From the NCBI GenBank assembly GCA_965224535.1, contig CBDCZR010000010.1:50837-114836 (forward strand): a DNA stretch of 64,000 nucleotides, in the 5' to 3' direction. Position numbers and translations under genes: made by a program. Shown here in pieces: positions 26,641 through 35,025 of this stretch; within the stretch, counting starts at the first letter, position 1, and each line of letters begins with the position of its first letter. The DNA is from JBCDHN01 sp965224535 (GTDB taxonomy: Bacteria > Verrucomicrobiota > Verrucomicrobiia > Verrucomicrobiales > DEV007). The notes under the pieces were generated by a model. It was not told the DNA's origin. It searched no databases and was given only the letters and a program-made list of their open reading frames with translations.

Positions 26641-28791
26641 ATGAAGTTGTTTTCTCCCATCCTCCTTTTTCTCATCGCCGGCGCCCTTTCGGCGAAAACC
26701 GCCACGCCTTCCGGCCAAATCGACCGAATCCTGGAAAAATCGTGGAAAACCGCGGGCGTTGAGGGCAATCCGCCGGCGAGCGACGAGATTTTTCTGCGCC
26801 GCATCTACCTCGACACGATTGGCCGGATTCCCAGCTACGAAGAGGCGGCCGATTTTCTGGCTTCCACGGACAAAAACAAGCGTGCCAAGCTGATCGACGA
26901 ATTGCTGGCCAGCGAGGGCTACGTGAACCATTTTTTCAACTTTTGGGCGGACATCTTGCGAATCAACATCCAGCAGGGCGGAGGGCGCAACGTCACGCCT
27001 TACTACATCCAGTTCGTTCGCGATGCTTTGCGGGAGAACACGCCCTACGATGAGTTCGTCCGCGCCATGATCAGCGCCGAAGGGCAGGCGTGGAGCAATG
27101 GCGCGATCGGCTACACCTATCGCGACCGGGGAATGCCGCTGGATCACATGGCCAACACCGTGCGCATTTTTCTCGGCACGCGATTGGAGTGCGCCCAGTG
27201 CCACAACCACCCGTTCGACCAGTGGACGCAGATGGATTTTTTCCACATGGCGGCGTTCAGCTACGGGATGGATGCGAACAACCGGGGCTATCGCACCAAG
27301 CTGCAGCAACTCCAGCGTTCCATCGGCAAAATGGAGATGGATCGCGCGGAGCGGGCGAATTTGCAGCGCGCATTCTCAGAGGTGACCCGGCCGTTGCGCA
27401 ACAACAACATGGTCAGCTACGATCCCAACCGGCTGCCGGCGCTGCCCCACGATTATCAGTACGACGACGCCGAGCCGAAGCAAAAAATCCAGCCGGCCAC
27501 GATGTTCGGCGCCCAAATTGAGGTCGATAGCCCCGGCAACCGCGTTGACGCCTACGCCGACTGGATGACTTCGCCGGAAAATCCGCGGTTCACCACGGTA
27601 ATCGCCAACCGGCTTTGGAAAAAGGCGATGGGGATGGGTCTCATCGAGCCGGTGGACGAATTGATGGATTCCACACAGCCGAGCAACGCCGAACTCATGA
27701 ATTTTTTGGAAGGCTTGATGATTGATTCCGGCTACGACGTGAAGGGTTTTTTGCGGGCGATTTTCAATTCCAAGGCCTACCAGCGCGAGGCGACGCTCAA
27801 GGAGGTGGCGCTGGAAGACGATTATCCCTTCACGGGGCCGATTTTGCGCCGCATGAGCGCCGAGCAAATCTGGGATTCGGTGGTGGCGATGGTCAATCCG
27901 TTCCCGGAATCGAACGATTGGAAGCGCGAGCAACAGTTTCAACTGCAACTGGCTCACGGCAAGGCGATGAGCGAAGCGATTGGCGGCTATCGGCCGGAGG
28001 AAATCATGAGTTTCGCCAAAAAAGTGGCTCAGCACCAGAAACAGCTCAACAAGCGCCGGGAAGAGCTAACCCAAGAGATCAACGCGGCGCGCAAGGCGAA
28101 GGATCAGGCCAAAGTGCGCGAATTATCCCAGAAATCGCGCGAATTGCAGAACGAGCTTCGCTCCAAAGTGCACCAAATGGTCTATCAACCCGCGTTGCGG
28201 AAGGCTGAGGTGCAAATGGTCTCGCTCCGGCTGCCGAACGGGGAATCCGAGCAAATGGACGTGTCGAAAATGGTCGGCGCCAACGGTCAGATCTCCAGCC
28301 AACTGCGCCGGAAACAATCGGAAATGGAAACGAAGATGTTCGAGCGCGAAATGGCGAAAAAAGGCATCACCGAGCCGGCCGCGCAGCGCGCTTACCTGAG
28401 TTTTCGCCGCAATTCCAGCCGAATGCTGCGGGCCGCGCACATCGGCTCGCCGGCGCCGAACGGCCACTTTTTGCGTCAATTCGGCCAAAGCGACCGCGAA
28501 ACGATCGAAAACGCCAACGACGAGGCGTCGGTTCCCCAGGCGTTGCAATTGATGAACGGCTCCACCTTTCCGCAGATCGTCGGTGGCTCCTCACAGCTCT
28601 ACCGCAACCTGCAGGCGGTTGAATCCGTGGAGGAGAAAATCGAACTGATTTACCTGAGCCTGCTCAACCGTCCGGCGGCCGATGAAGAGCGCAAACTGCT
28701 CCTAACCGCCCACGAAGCGCGCGGAGAAAAAATCTACCAAGACACGATTTTCGCCCTGCTCAACTCGCAGGAGTTCCTCTTCGTCCAGTAA
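26641..28791 (+). CDS. DUF1549/DUF1553 domain protein (PVC cytochrome-like)
   Basis: 716 residues from ATG 26641 with signal peptide MKLFSPILLFLIAGALSA. The DUF1549 part (FLRRIYLDTIGRIPSYEEAA, FFNFWADILRIN) contains ECAQCHNHPFD with a CxxCH at about 184-188, consistent with c-type heme or metal binding. A coiled-coil insert (about residues 460-520, KKVAQHQKQLNKRREELTQE) follows the start of DUF1553 (NPRFTTVIANRLWKKAMG). The end is LSLLNRPAADEERKLLLTAH. Exported proteins of this kind are almost always next to a DUF1501 gene in Planctomycetes and Verrucomicrobia, as here (50-bp gap). The function is not established; a role in heterologous polymer catabolism has been suggested for the families. 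Confidence 0.9.
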   Translation: MKLFSPILLFLIAGALSAKTATPSGQIDRILEKSWKTAGVEGNPPASDEIFLRRIYLDTIGRIPSYEEAADFLASTDKNKRAKLIDELLASEGYVNHFFNFWADILRINIQQGGGRNVTPYYIQFVRDALRENTPYDEFVRAMISAEGQAWSNGAIGYTYRDRGMPLDHMANTVRIFLGTRLECAQCHNHPFDQWTQMDFFHMAAFSYGMDANNRGYRTKLQQLQRSIGKMEMDRAERANLQRAFSEVTRPLRNNNMVSYDPNRLPALPHDYQYDDAEPKQKIQPATMFGAQIEVDSPGNRVDAYADWMTSPENPRFTTVIANRLWKKAMGMGLIEPVDELMDSTQPSNAELMNFLEGLMIDSGYDVKGFLRAIFNSKAYQREATLKEVALEDDYPFTGPILRRMSAEQIWDSVVAMVNPFPESNDWKREQQFQLQLAHGKAMSEAIGGYRPEEIMSFAKKVAQHQKQLNKRREELTQEINAARKAKDQAKVRELSQKSRELQNELRSKVHQMVYQPALRKAEVQMVSLRLPNGESEQMDVSKMVGANGQISSQLRRKQSEMETKMFEREMAKKGITEPAAQRAYLSFRRNSSRMLRAAHIGSPAPNGHFLRQFGQSDRETIENANDEASVPQALQLMNGSTFPQIVGGSSQLYRNLQAVESVEEKIELIYLSLLNRPAADEERKLLLTAHEARGEKIYQDTIFALLNSQEFLFVQ

Positions 28792-28841
28792 CCTAAGACA
28801 TCCGAACTTAACCAAAACCACCATCTACCACCCTGTCATCG

Positions 28842-30131
28842 ATGAAAGACCTCCTAAATAAGTCGTCCGATCAAAACCGGCGCCGATTCATGGCCAACGC
28901 CGCCAGCACGTTCCTGGGCGTCGGCCTTGCTCCCACGTTCAGCAGCCGCCTCATGGGCGCTGGCGAAAACGCAAGCCCGTTGCGCCAAATCCAGACCGCC
29001 AAGCGCGTCATCTACCTCTACATGAGCGGTGGCATGACTCATCTGGACACCTTTGACCTCAAGCAGGGCCACGAAAACCAGGGGCCGGTCAAGGCGATCG
29101 ACACCACTGGCGATTACCAGATTTCCGAATACCTGCCGATGCTGGCCAAACACGGCGACAAGATGGGGGTAATCAACTCCATGATCTCCAAGACCGGGGC
29201 GCACCAGCAAGCGCGTTACCTGGCGCATACCTCGTATGAAATGCGCGGCACCATCAAACACCCGGCCATGGGCGCTTGGTTGCTGACGTTTCAAGATCGG
29301 ATCAATCCCACCATTCCGGGCAATGTCGTCATCGGCGGCGGCAGCCGTCACCCCGGCGCAGGCTTTTTCCCGGCAAAAGTTGGCCCGCTCATCATCGGCG
29401 CGCCGGATCGCGGTCTGCAGAACGTGAAAACGAGGATGGAACAGAGCGATTTTGAGTTTCGCGTGGGCCTAACCAAGCAACTCGGCAAAAAATTCGCCGA
29501 ACGCTACGATTACAAGGCCGTGAGAGGTTACGGTGAGATGTATGACGACGCCGTCAAACTCATGAGCAGCGAGGATTTGAAGGCCTTCGACCTCAGCGAT
29601 GAGCCGGAATCGATCCGCAAAGCTTACGGCGACGATCAATTCGGCAAAGGCTGCCTCTTGGCGCGCCGCTTGGTGGAAAACGACGTCCGGTTTGTGGAAG
29701 TGAGCCTGGGCGGCTGGGACACCCACCAGAGCAACTTCACCCGAGTGCCGGAGCGCTGCAATCTGCTCGACCGCGGCATGGCCACGCTGATCGGCGACCT
29801 GGATTCGCGCGGTTTGTTGGATGACACCCTGGTCGTTTTGGCCACGGAATTTGGCCGAACCCCACGAATCAACCAAAACGTGGGCCGCGACCACTATCCG
29901 AAGGCATTTTCCGCGGTTTTGGCGGGCGGCGGCATCGTTGGCGGCCAAAAATACGGGAAATCCGACGAAGGCGGCGAAAGCGTGGTGGAAGACTTGGTCT
30001 CTCATGCCGATCTCAACGCCACGATTGCTTACGCGCTGGGATTGCCGCTCAATCACGTGCTCTACAGCCCCAGCAAGCGCCCCTTCACCGTCGCGCAAAA
30101 CGGCAAGCCGGTGACAAAGCTTTTCGCCTAA
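28842..30131 (+). CDS. DUF1501 protein with twin-arginine signal
   Basis: 429 residues from ATG 28842. The N-terminus NRRRFMANAASTFLGVGLAP is a Tat-type signal. Family markers are KRVIYLYMSGGMTHLDTFDL, GDQFGKGCLLARRLVENDVR, VSLGGWDTHQSNF, LVVLATEFGRTPRIN and GRDHYPKAFSAVLAGGG. DUF1501 belongs to the alkaline-phosphatase/sulfatase-like superfamily; the reaction is unknown. It pairs with the upstream DUF1549/DUF1553 gene and is followed by a strong terminator, so the two form an operon. The upstream leader lacks a Shine-Dalgarno sequence. Confidence 0.92.
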   Translation: MKDLLNKSSDQNRRRFMANAASTFLGVGLAPTFSSRLMGAGENASPLRQIQTAKRVIYLYMSGGMTHLDTFDLKQGHENQGPVKAIDTTGDYQISEYLPMLAKHGDKMGVINSMISKTGAHQQARYLAHTSYEMRGTIKHPAMGAWLLTFQDRINPTIPGNVVIGGGSRHPGAGFFPAKVGPLIIGAPDRGLQNVKTRMEQSDFEFRVGLTKQLGKKFAERYDYKAVRGYGEMYDDAVKLMSSEDLKAFDLSDEPESIRKAYGDDQFGKGCLLARRLVENDVRFVEVSLGGWDTHQSNFTRVPERCNLLDRGMATLIGDLDSRGLLDDTLVVLATEFGRTPRINQNVGRDHYPKAFSAVLAGGGIVGGQKYGKSDEGGESVVEDLVSHADLNATIAYALGLPLNHVLYSPSKRPFTVAQNGKPVTKLFA

Positions 30132-30169
30132 AACTTTTAAAAAACCCCAAAATGCCAGAAATGGCAAAG

Positions 30170-30211
30170 GCGCTTCCGGGAACCTGGTTTCTCGGGAGCG
30201 CTTTTCTTTTT
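30170..30211 (+). terminator. Rho-independent terminator after the DUF1549-DUF1501 operon
   Basis: An 11-bp stem with two wobble pairs, GCGCTTCCGGG (30170-30180) and CTCGGGAGCGC (30191-30201), with a 10-nt loop followed by TTTTCTTTTT. An outer ACCCCAAAA / TTTTTGGGG pairing (from 30143 to 30215) may make it bidirectional. Confidence 0.75.
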
Positions 30212-30226
30212 GGGGTGACGCGATGC

Positions 30227-30445
30227 GGGCGTGACCGGAGCTAAATGTCGCGTAGCGACAAAATATGTTAGCCGTGGGTTTCAACCCACGGAAAGGCGGG
30301 CCGGATGATGCGTCGCGTAGCGACCGCTTAAGCCCGCGTAACCGGTCGCTACGCGACGGATAAGCACTGGTACGTCGCATCCGTGGGTTGAAACCCACGG
30401 CTAACATATTTTGTCGCTACGCGACATTTAGCTCCGGTCACGCCC
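30227..30445. repeat. 219-bp nested palindrome with 66-nt perfect arms (MITE/REP-like)
   Basis: Bases 30227-30292 are the exact reverse complement of 30380-30445. Inside the arms are smaller palindromes: GTCGCGTAGCGAC / GTCGCTACGCGAC, four copies in all (near 30247, 30311, 30345, 30413), and CCGTGGGTT-(T/G)-(C/A)AACCCACGG (about 30272-30291 and 30381-30400). A further inner hairpin (CGTCGCGTAGCGACCG / CGGTCGCTACGCGACG) lies in the loop. No coding capacity. It separates a terminator from the next gene. The rest of the gap (30446-30607) holds nothing recognisable. Confidence 0.9.
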
Positions 30446-30607
30446 CGCGATGCTTTTCATGCGGGCATCCCGGGTTTATGCCGAGAAGCCGCAACCGGCA
30501 GGTTTACCCTCACCGTGAGCCCAAAATTCGCCGGATTTACCGCAACATCGGGCGAGCAACCCTCGCGGAATGGGCTATGGGTCAACATCAACCCAAAACC
30601 GACTAAC

Positions 30608-31679
30608 ATGCCCAAAACTTCTCCCGACTCCCACGCCATCCGCTTCCGTTACTTCTCGCAAGAAGCCCTGCTCGAGGCCGGTTGCCTGGACTTTCACCTC
30701 GCTTTGGACGCCGCGGAAAAGGCGCTGCTGGCCCACCGCAACGGCGAGGTCATGTTCCCGGAAAAGATCGTGCAAATCTTCAACCAAGACACCCAGGAGC
30801 GCATCAACTGCCTGCCCGCCACGCTGGTTCCGCAAAAAGTCTGCGGCATGAAGTGGGTCTCGGTTTTTCCGCCTAACGTAGAGCATGACCTGCAAAATTT
30901 GACCGCGATTTTCGTGCTGTCAGAAATCGAGCGCGGGTTCCCCATCGCCGTCATGGAGGGCACGCTAGGCCTCGAACATTCGCGTTGCTGCCATGGGCGC
31001 GTTGGGAGCGAAATACCTGGCGCCCAAGGATCCCAGGATCATCGGTTTCATCGGCGCGGGCGAGCAGGCGAAAATGCACTTCCTGGCCATGAAAACGCTC
31101 TTCCCGTCGCTGGAAATCTGCCGCGTTTCGGCCAAAACGGCGCCGGAGGAGGAATTATTCGTCCGGCAACTGCAACGCATCGACCCGAACATCCGTTTCG
31201 AGCAAGCCTTCACCGACGGGGAGAAAGCCATGGCCGAGGCCGACATTTTGGTGACCGGAACCAGCGCCCAAGCTCCGCTGCTCAAAGCGGCCTGGATGAA
31301 GCCCGGCTCGTTCTACAGCCACATCGGCGGCTGGGAGGATGAGTACGCCGTGGCCAAGCAATGCGACAAAATCGTTTGCGACGATTGGGAGACGGTGAAA
31401 CACCGCACCCAAACCCTGAGCCGCATGTACAAGGACGGCGAACTGACCGACGCCGACATTCACGGCAACCTGGACGAACTGGTGGCCGGTGAAAAGCCCG
31501 GCCGGGAAAGCGGCGACGAGCGCGCTTACTTCAACGCGGTAGGCCTGTCTTTCGTGGATGTAGCCATCGCCCTGGCCATGTACGAGCGCGCACAGGAACG
31601 GGGAGCCGGCCAGGAACTCACCTTGCAAGAAACCACCATCTTCGAGCACGAGCGCATCGGCGAATGGGTGCGAATGTAG
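30608..31679 (+). CDS. Ornithine cyclodeaminase / mu-crystallin family protein, frameshifted at about 30968
   Basis: About 356 residues if the frame is restored. Start ATG 30608 (MPKTSPDSHAIRFRYFSQEA); first frame runs to VMEGTL, then the second frame continues SNIRVAAMGALGAKYLAPKD. Removing one G of the GG at 30968-30969 gives MEGTLASNIRVAAMGA, the expected substrate/NAD helix. The Rossmann motif IGFIGAGEQAKMHFLAM and the C-terminal ERAYFNAVGLSFVDVAIALA are family-like. These enzymes are NAD-dependent cyclodeaminases or imine reductases; close relatives have been named tyramine oxidase subunit B. The substrate is not predictable. Apart from one base the gene looks intact. Confidence 0.75.
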
Positions 31680-31756
31680 GGAAGCTGGGGCCGAATTTTG
31701 GGGTTGGTCGCCGGTTAGGGTTGCAAATTCGCCCCTAACAGAGCATTTTGCCCGAT

Positions 31757-32230
31757 ATGTGGGAAATCACCGACCAACAACTTTCCGATCACGCCGAATG
31801 GCTGCAATCCAAAGGGGAGCGCGGAACGCGCTTGGACAAAACCGGACGCGATTTGTCCAATTCCGTGCACCCGGGCGCCAAAATGGACGAGGGCACCTTC
31901 ATTGGGGCCCGATTCAACAACGCTAACCTGGAAGGCGCCTCGTTTTCGCGGGCGGATTTCAGCGGTGCGCGGTTAGAGGGCGCCAACCTGAAAGGGGTGA
32001 ACTTTCGCGGCACCGACCTGGGCGGCGTGACCCTGGATGGTGCGGATTTGACCGGCGCGGACCTGACCAACGCAGATTGTTCCGGTGCGACGTTCCGCAA
32101 CGCCAACCTGACCAACACGGTTTGCACGAACATCGACTTTGTGGCCGCGGATTTGACCGGCGCCAAGCAATCCGGCATGAAAATCAGCGGTGAAGCGCGG
32201 TTGCGCGATGCTCAGGGCATCGAGCAGTAA
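31757..32230 (+). CDS. Pentapeptide-repeat protein
   Basis: 157 residues from ATG 31757 (an in-frame TTG at 31748 is possible). After an N-terminal helical part, about 18 consecutive A(D/N)LxG-type pentapeptides are visible: ARFNNANLEGASFSRADFSG, ARLEGANLKGVNFRGTDLGG, ADLTGADLTNADCSGATFRN. They form a right-handed quadrilateral beta-helix. Some family members mimic DNA to protect gyrase; most have no known function. No signal peptide, so it is cytosolic. It stands alone between the cyclodeaminase-like gene and convergent hemA. Confidence 0.88.
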   Translation: MWEITDQQLSDHAEWLQSKGERGTRLDKTGRDLSNSVHPGAKMDEGTFIGARFNNANLEGASFSRADFSGARLEGANLKGVNFRGTDLGGVTLDGADLTGADLTNADCSGATFRNANLTNTVCTNIDFVAADLTGAKQSGMKISGEARLRDAQGIEQ

Positions 32231-32269
32231 TTATCCGAAGACTTGGATTTGGCGGACTACTAGCCTCGT

Positions 32270-33328
32270 TCAAACCGCCTCACTAGCGTCGCCTCTGCCA
32301 AATTCGCGCCGCGGAGCCTCCAAAGCCGGGATGCCCTTTTCCTCGACGTAGCCGGCCAGGAGCAGCTCGCACTGCTGCACCTGTTTTTCGCGCTTTTTCC
32401 GCGCCTGGCTCGCGATGTTGGCCAGGGCGTCGATGGGCGCGAGGTAAACGTCGGGAATTTCGCCAACCGCCGGCTCCACATCCCTGGGCACGGCGATGTC
32501 GATGACGAAGAGCGGCCGGCCCCGGCGCCGCCGCATGGCATCGTGGACGCCATCAGGATGAATGATGGTGTGCGGGGCCGAGGTGGACGAAATGACGATG
32601 TCCGTGCCGGCAATGCGCGATTCCCAGTCGTCAAACCGGATCGCTTCGCCGCCAATTTCGCCGGCCAACTCTTCAGCCCGATCGAACGAGCGGTTGGAGA
32701 CGATGACGCTCTTGGCGCCGCGCGAAAGCAGGCTCTGCGCCACGGTTCGGCTCATATCCCCGGCGCCGATGAGCATGACGTGGCAGCTTTTCAGCTCACC
32801 GAAGACTTTTTCCGCCAAATCCACGGCCACGGAGCCAACGGACGTGGATCCGCGTTGAATTTGGGTGTGGTTGCGGATGAATTTCCCCACCGAAAACGAC
32901 TGCTGGAAGAGCTTGTTGAGCGTGCGCGAGGTCGTCCCCGCATTTTGGGCGCAGGCGTAGGCTTTTTTGACCTGGCCGAAGATTTCCGTTTCGCCCAAAA
33001 CCATCGATTCCATGCCGCTGGCGACGCGAAAGAGGTGCACGGCGCTATCGCGGTTGGTCTTGCGAAAGAACGGCAAATCCAGGCTCGCGCTGAGCCCAAA
33101 ACGCTCGCGCAGATACGCCTCCAGCGCGTCCAGGGCACGCCCCGCGTGATCGGCCACGGCGTAGGTTTCCACGCGGTTGCAGGTGCTAAGCACGACCACC
33201 TCCTGAAAGCCGTCCAACGCCGCAATTTCCGCCAGCGCATCTGGCAAGTGGCTCTCGGCAAACGCCAGCCGCTCGCGGACTTCAACCGGAGCGGTTTGGT
33301 GACTGATGCCGAGGCAGATGAGGTTCAT
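32270..33328 (-). CDS. hemA: Glutamyl-tRNA reductase
   Basis: 352 residues. It reduces glutamyl-tRNA to glutamate-1-semialdehyde with NADPH, the first step of C5-pathway heme synthesis. Catalytic Cys50 lies in VVLSTCNRVETY; GISHQTAPVEVRERLAF is at 7-23; SGMESMVLGETEIFGQVKKA and the NADPH motif MLIGAGDMSRTVAQSLLSRG follow. The sequence ends soon after the start of the spinal helix (ARKKREKQVQQCELLLAGYV). The C-terminal dimerisation domain found in about 420-residue enzymes seems to be absent or much shortened. The next gene upstream is CcsA/HemX-like, a usual partner. Confidence 0.93.
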   Translation of the reverse strand: MNLICLGISHQTAPVEVRERLAFAESHLPDALAEIAALDGFQEVVVLSTCNRVETYAVADHAGRALDALEAYLRERFGLSASLDLPFFRKTNRDSAVHLFRVASGMESMVLGETEIFGQVKKAYACAQNAGTTSRTLNKLFQQSFSVGKFIRNHTQIQRGSTSVGSVAVDLAEKVFGELKSCHVMLIGAGDMSRTVAQSLLSRGAKSVIVSNRSFDRAEELAGEIGGEAIRFDDWESRIAGTDIVISSTSAPHTIIHPDGVHDAMRRRRGRPLFVIDIAVPRDVEPAVGEIPDVYLAPIDALANIASQARKKREKQVQQCELLLAGYVEEKGIPALEAPRREFGRGDASEAV

Positions 33329-33350
33329 TTTTTTGTGCTTGGTGCTTTGC

Positions 33351-34124
33351 TCAATGTTCGAGCATCATGAGGGTGATGACGGGCAGGGCGAAGGCGGCGA
33401 CGGTGATTCGGGCGGTTGATTGCGAGGAGAAGGGGCTGAAGAGCTTGACGCTAAGCAACGCCGCGTAAACCGCCCAGACGCTGAGCGATAAAAGGAGGTG
33501 AACGCCGGTTGGCGGCTTTTCCGTGCCAAACCCGCTGGCAATGCCGAGGGTGAGCAGCAGCAGACCGATGCCGATGAGCCGGACGATGGCTTTCGAGAGA
33601 TTCGTCACCGGAGGCAGGTTGTAGCTCAAATCCTGGAGCTTGGCCCGTTTCAGCAGGCCGTCTTGCACCAAATACATCACCCCGGCGATGCAGGAGAGGG
33701 CAAACGCGCCGTAAGCCAGCAGCGACACCGAGGCGTGCATCTCCAGCCAGTAATCGTTGGCCGGCCGGTGCTCGGGAGGTTGGCGCAAAAACGGCAGAGC
33801 GATGAGCTGAAATACCGAGACCAGCGGCGCGGTAAACGCTCCCAGCAGCGAAAGCCGAAACGTACGCCCCAGGATGAAGTAGAGCAGCACCGCGCACCAG
33901 GCGACGAACACCAGAATTTCGAACGGGTTGGTGATGGGGCAGCGGCCCGCAGCTTCGCCGCGCTGAGCCAAAAACAGCGATTGGGCGACGAATCCGGCGG
34001 CCATGATGCAAAGGTTGAGCGGCGAGGGGTGATAGCGGCCGGTGCGCAACGAAATCGCCACGTAGGCGAGGCCGCCCAGGAAGCAGAGCGTGGAGATGAG
34101 GAGCCATGTCCAGCCGGTTTGCAT
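33351..34124 (-). CDS. CcsA/HemX-family cytochrome c assembly-type membrane protein
   Basis: 257 residues with about eight hydrophobic helices. The marker PITNPFEILVFVAWC matches the conserved loop of HemX/CcsA-type proteins, and His130 (WLEMHASVSLLAYGAFALSC) and His248-like positions could bind heme. In Bacillus HemX affects GluTR levels; in other phyla the related CcsA handles heme for cytochrome c maturation. Here it sits 22 bp upstream of hemA on the same strand, favouring the HemX-type role, but the many CxxCH proteins nearby would need a CcsA-like protein too. Confidence 0.8.
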   Translation of the reverse strand: MQTGWTWLLISTLCFLGGLAYVAISLRTGRYHPSPLNLCIMAAGFVAQSLFLAQRGEAAGRCPITNPFEILVFVAWCAVLLYFILGRTFRLSLLGAFTAPLVSVFQLIALPFLRQPPEHRPANDYWLEMHASVSLLAYGAFALSCIAGVMYLVQDGLLKRAKLQDLSYNLPPVTNLSKAIVRLIGIGLLLLTLGIASGFGTEKPPTGVHLLLSLSVWAVYAALLSVKLFSPFSSQSTARITVAAFALPVITLMMLEH

Positions 34125-34200
34125 GCTGGAGCAGTGTCAAGGTCCCGATTTCACGTGTCAAGCGGCGCGGAGGGCGATTCTTGGCCGATAGCCGGCCTTT

Positions 34201-34438
34201 TAGGGTGCGTCTGAAAAATGGGGCGAGGTGCGCTGCGAGCGATTTTTTCGGCTGGGATTGATGGCCATGACGGGGAAGGGGCCCTGTCATCCCTTCCAGG
34301 GCGTCGATGAGCCAGCTCACAAAGTCCCGATGCAGCAATTCCAGCCGGAAAAAGCGCCGCATCTCAAATAATGCGAAGTGACTTTACCCAAAAACCAGGA
34401 AAAATTGCGCGCCCGTCCCGTTTTTCAAACGCACCCTA
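34201..34438. mobile_element. 238-bp MITE-like element with terminal inverted repeats
   Basis: Left end TAGGGTGCGTCTGAAAAATG (34201-34220) and right end, read on the other strand, TAGGGTGCGTTTGAAAAACG (34438-34419), differ at only two of these 20 positions. The outer TA is present at both ends, consistent with TA target duplication. No transposase is encoded; a short minus-strand frame inside (LLHRDFVSWLIDALEGM...) may be a transposase or passenger remnant. The right end forms the stop codon of the adjacent Uma2 gene. Confidence 0.7.
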
Positions 34439-35002
34439 GCTCAGGTAAAGGCTGCCTAACTCAAGCGTTAGATCAATCGATTCCAGGTGAATTTCGCCTT
34501 CGGTGAGAGGCTCCGGCATGGCCCAGTGCTGATCGCGCTGATAGAGCCAGGCTCGCTGCTCGTTCGGGTTTTGATCGACGATGAGGTATTCCTCCAAAAT
34601 CGCGATTTGCTGGTAGATGAAGAGCTTTTCAAAGTGGTCCGTTTTGAATCGGCTCATCACTTCCACGATCAGTTTGGGCCGCTCCTTATACTTCGCGTGG
34701 TTGTCTTCAGGATCGCAAACCACCATCACATCAGGGTAGTAGCCCAAATCGACTTGGCTGGCCTGGAAACGCAACTTCATGTCGCCTTTGTAAACCCGGC
34801 ATCCTTTCCCGCGAAGATGCGAGTGGATCGACGTGGACAGGTTCATCGCCACCAACTCATGATCGTCGCTCGCTCCCGCCATCTTCACAACCTGGCCGTT
34901 GATGTATTCGTGGCGGTGCTCCGCAAGCTCTTCGCCGGCAACGTAGTCCTCAAAAGAGACAAAGTTTTTGGAAATTTCAACTGCTGCGGTCATCAGCGCC
35001 AT
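34436..35002 (-). CDS. Uma2 family (DUF820) restriction-endonuclease-fold protein
   Basis: 188 residues from ATG 35002 (ATG 34993 also possible). It shows the Uma2 pattern: a start near VSFEDYVAGEELAEHRHEYI, NGQVVKMAGASDDHELVAMN, then the PD-(D/E)XK-like core YYPDVMVVCD (Asp91) and KLIVEVMS (Glu114), and the end EYLIVDQNPNEQRAWLYQRD. The family is most expanded in Cyanobacteria; its biological role is not known, although a mobile-DNA link is suspected. The TAG stop is supplied by the tip of the MITE-like element, so the original C-terminus may have been clipped slightly. Confidence 0.88.
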   Translation of the reverse strand: MALMTAAVEISKNFVSFEDYVAGEELAEHRHEYINGQVVKMAGASDDHELVAMNLSTSIHSHLRGKGCRVYKGDMKLRFQASQVDLGYYPDVMVVCDPEDNHAKYKERPKLIVEVMSRFKTDHFEKLFIYQQIAILEEYLIVDQNPNEQRAWLYQRDQHWAMPEPLTEGEIHLESIDLTLELGSLYLS

Positions 35003-35025
35003 CTTAACACCTGCCCGGGAATCCC

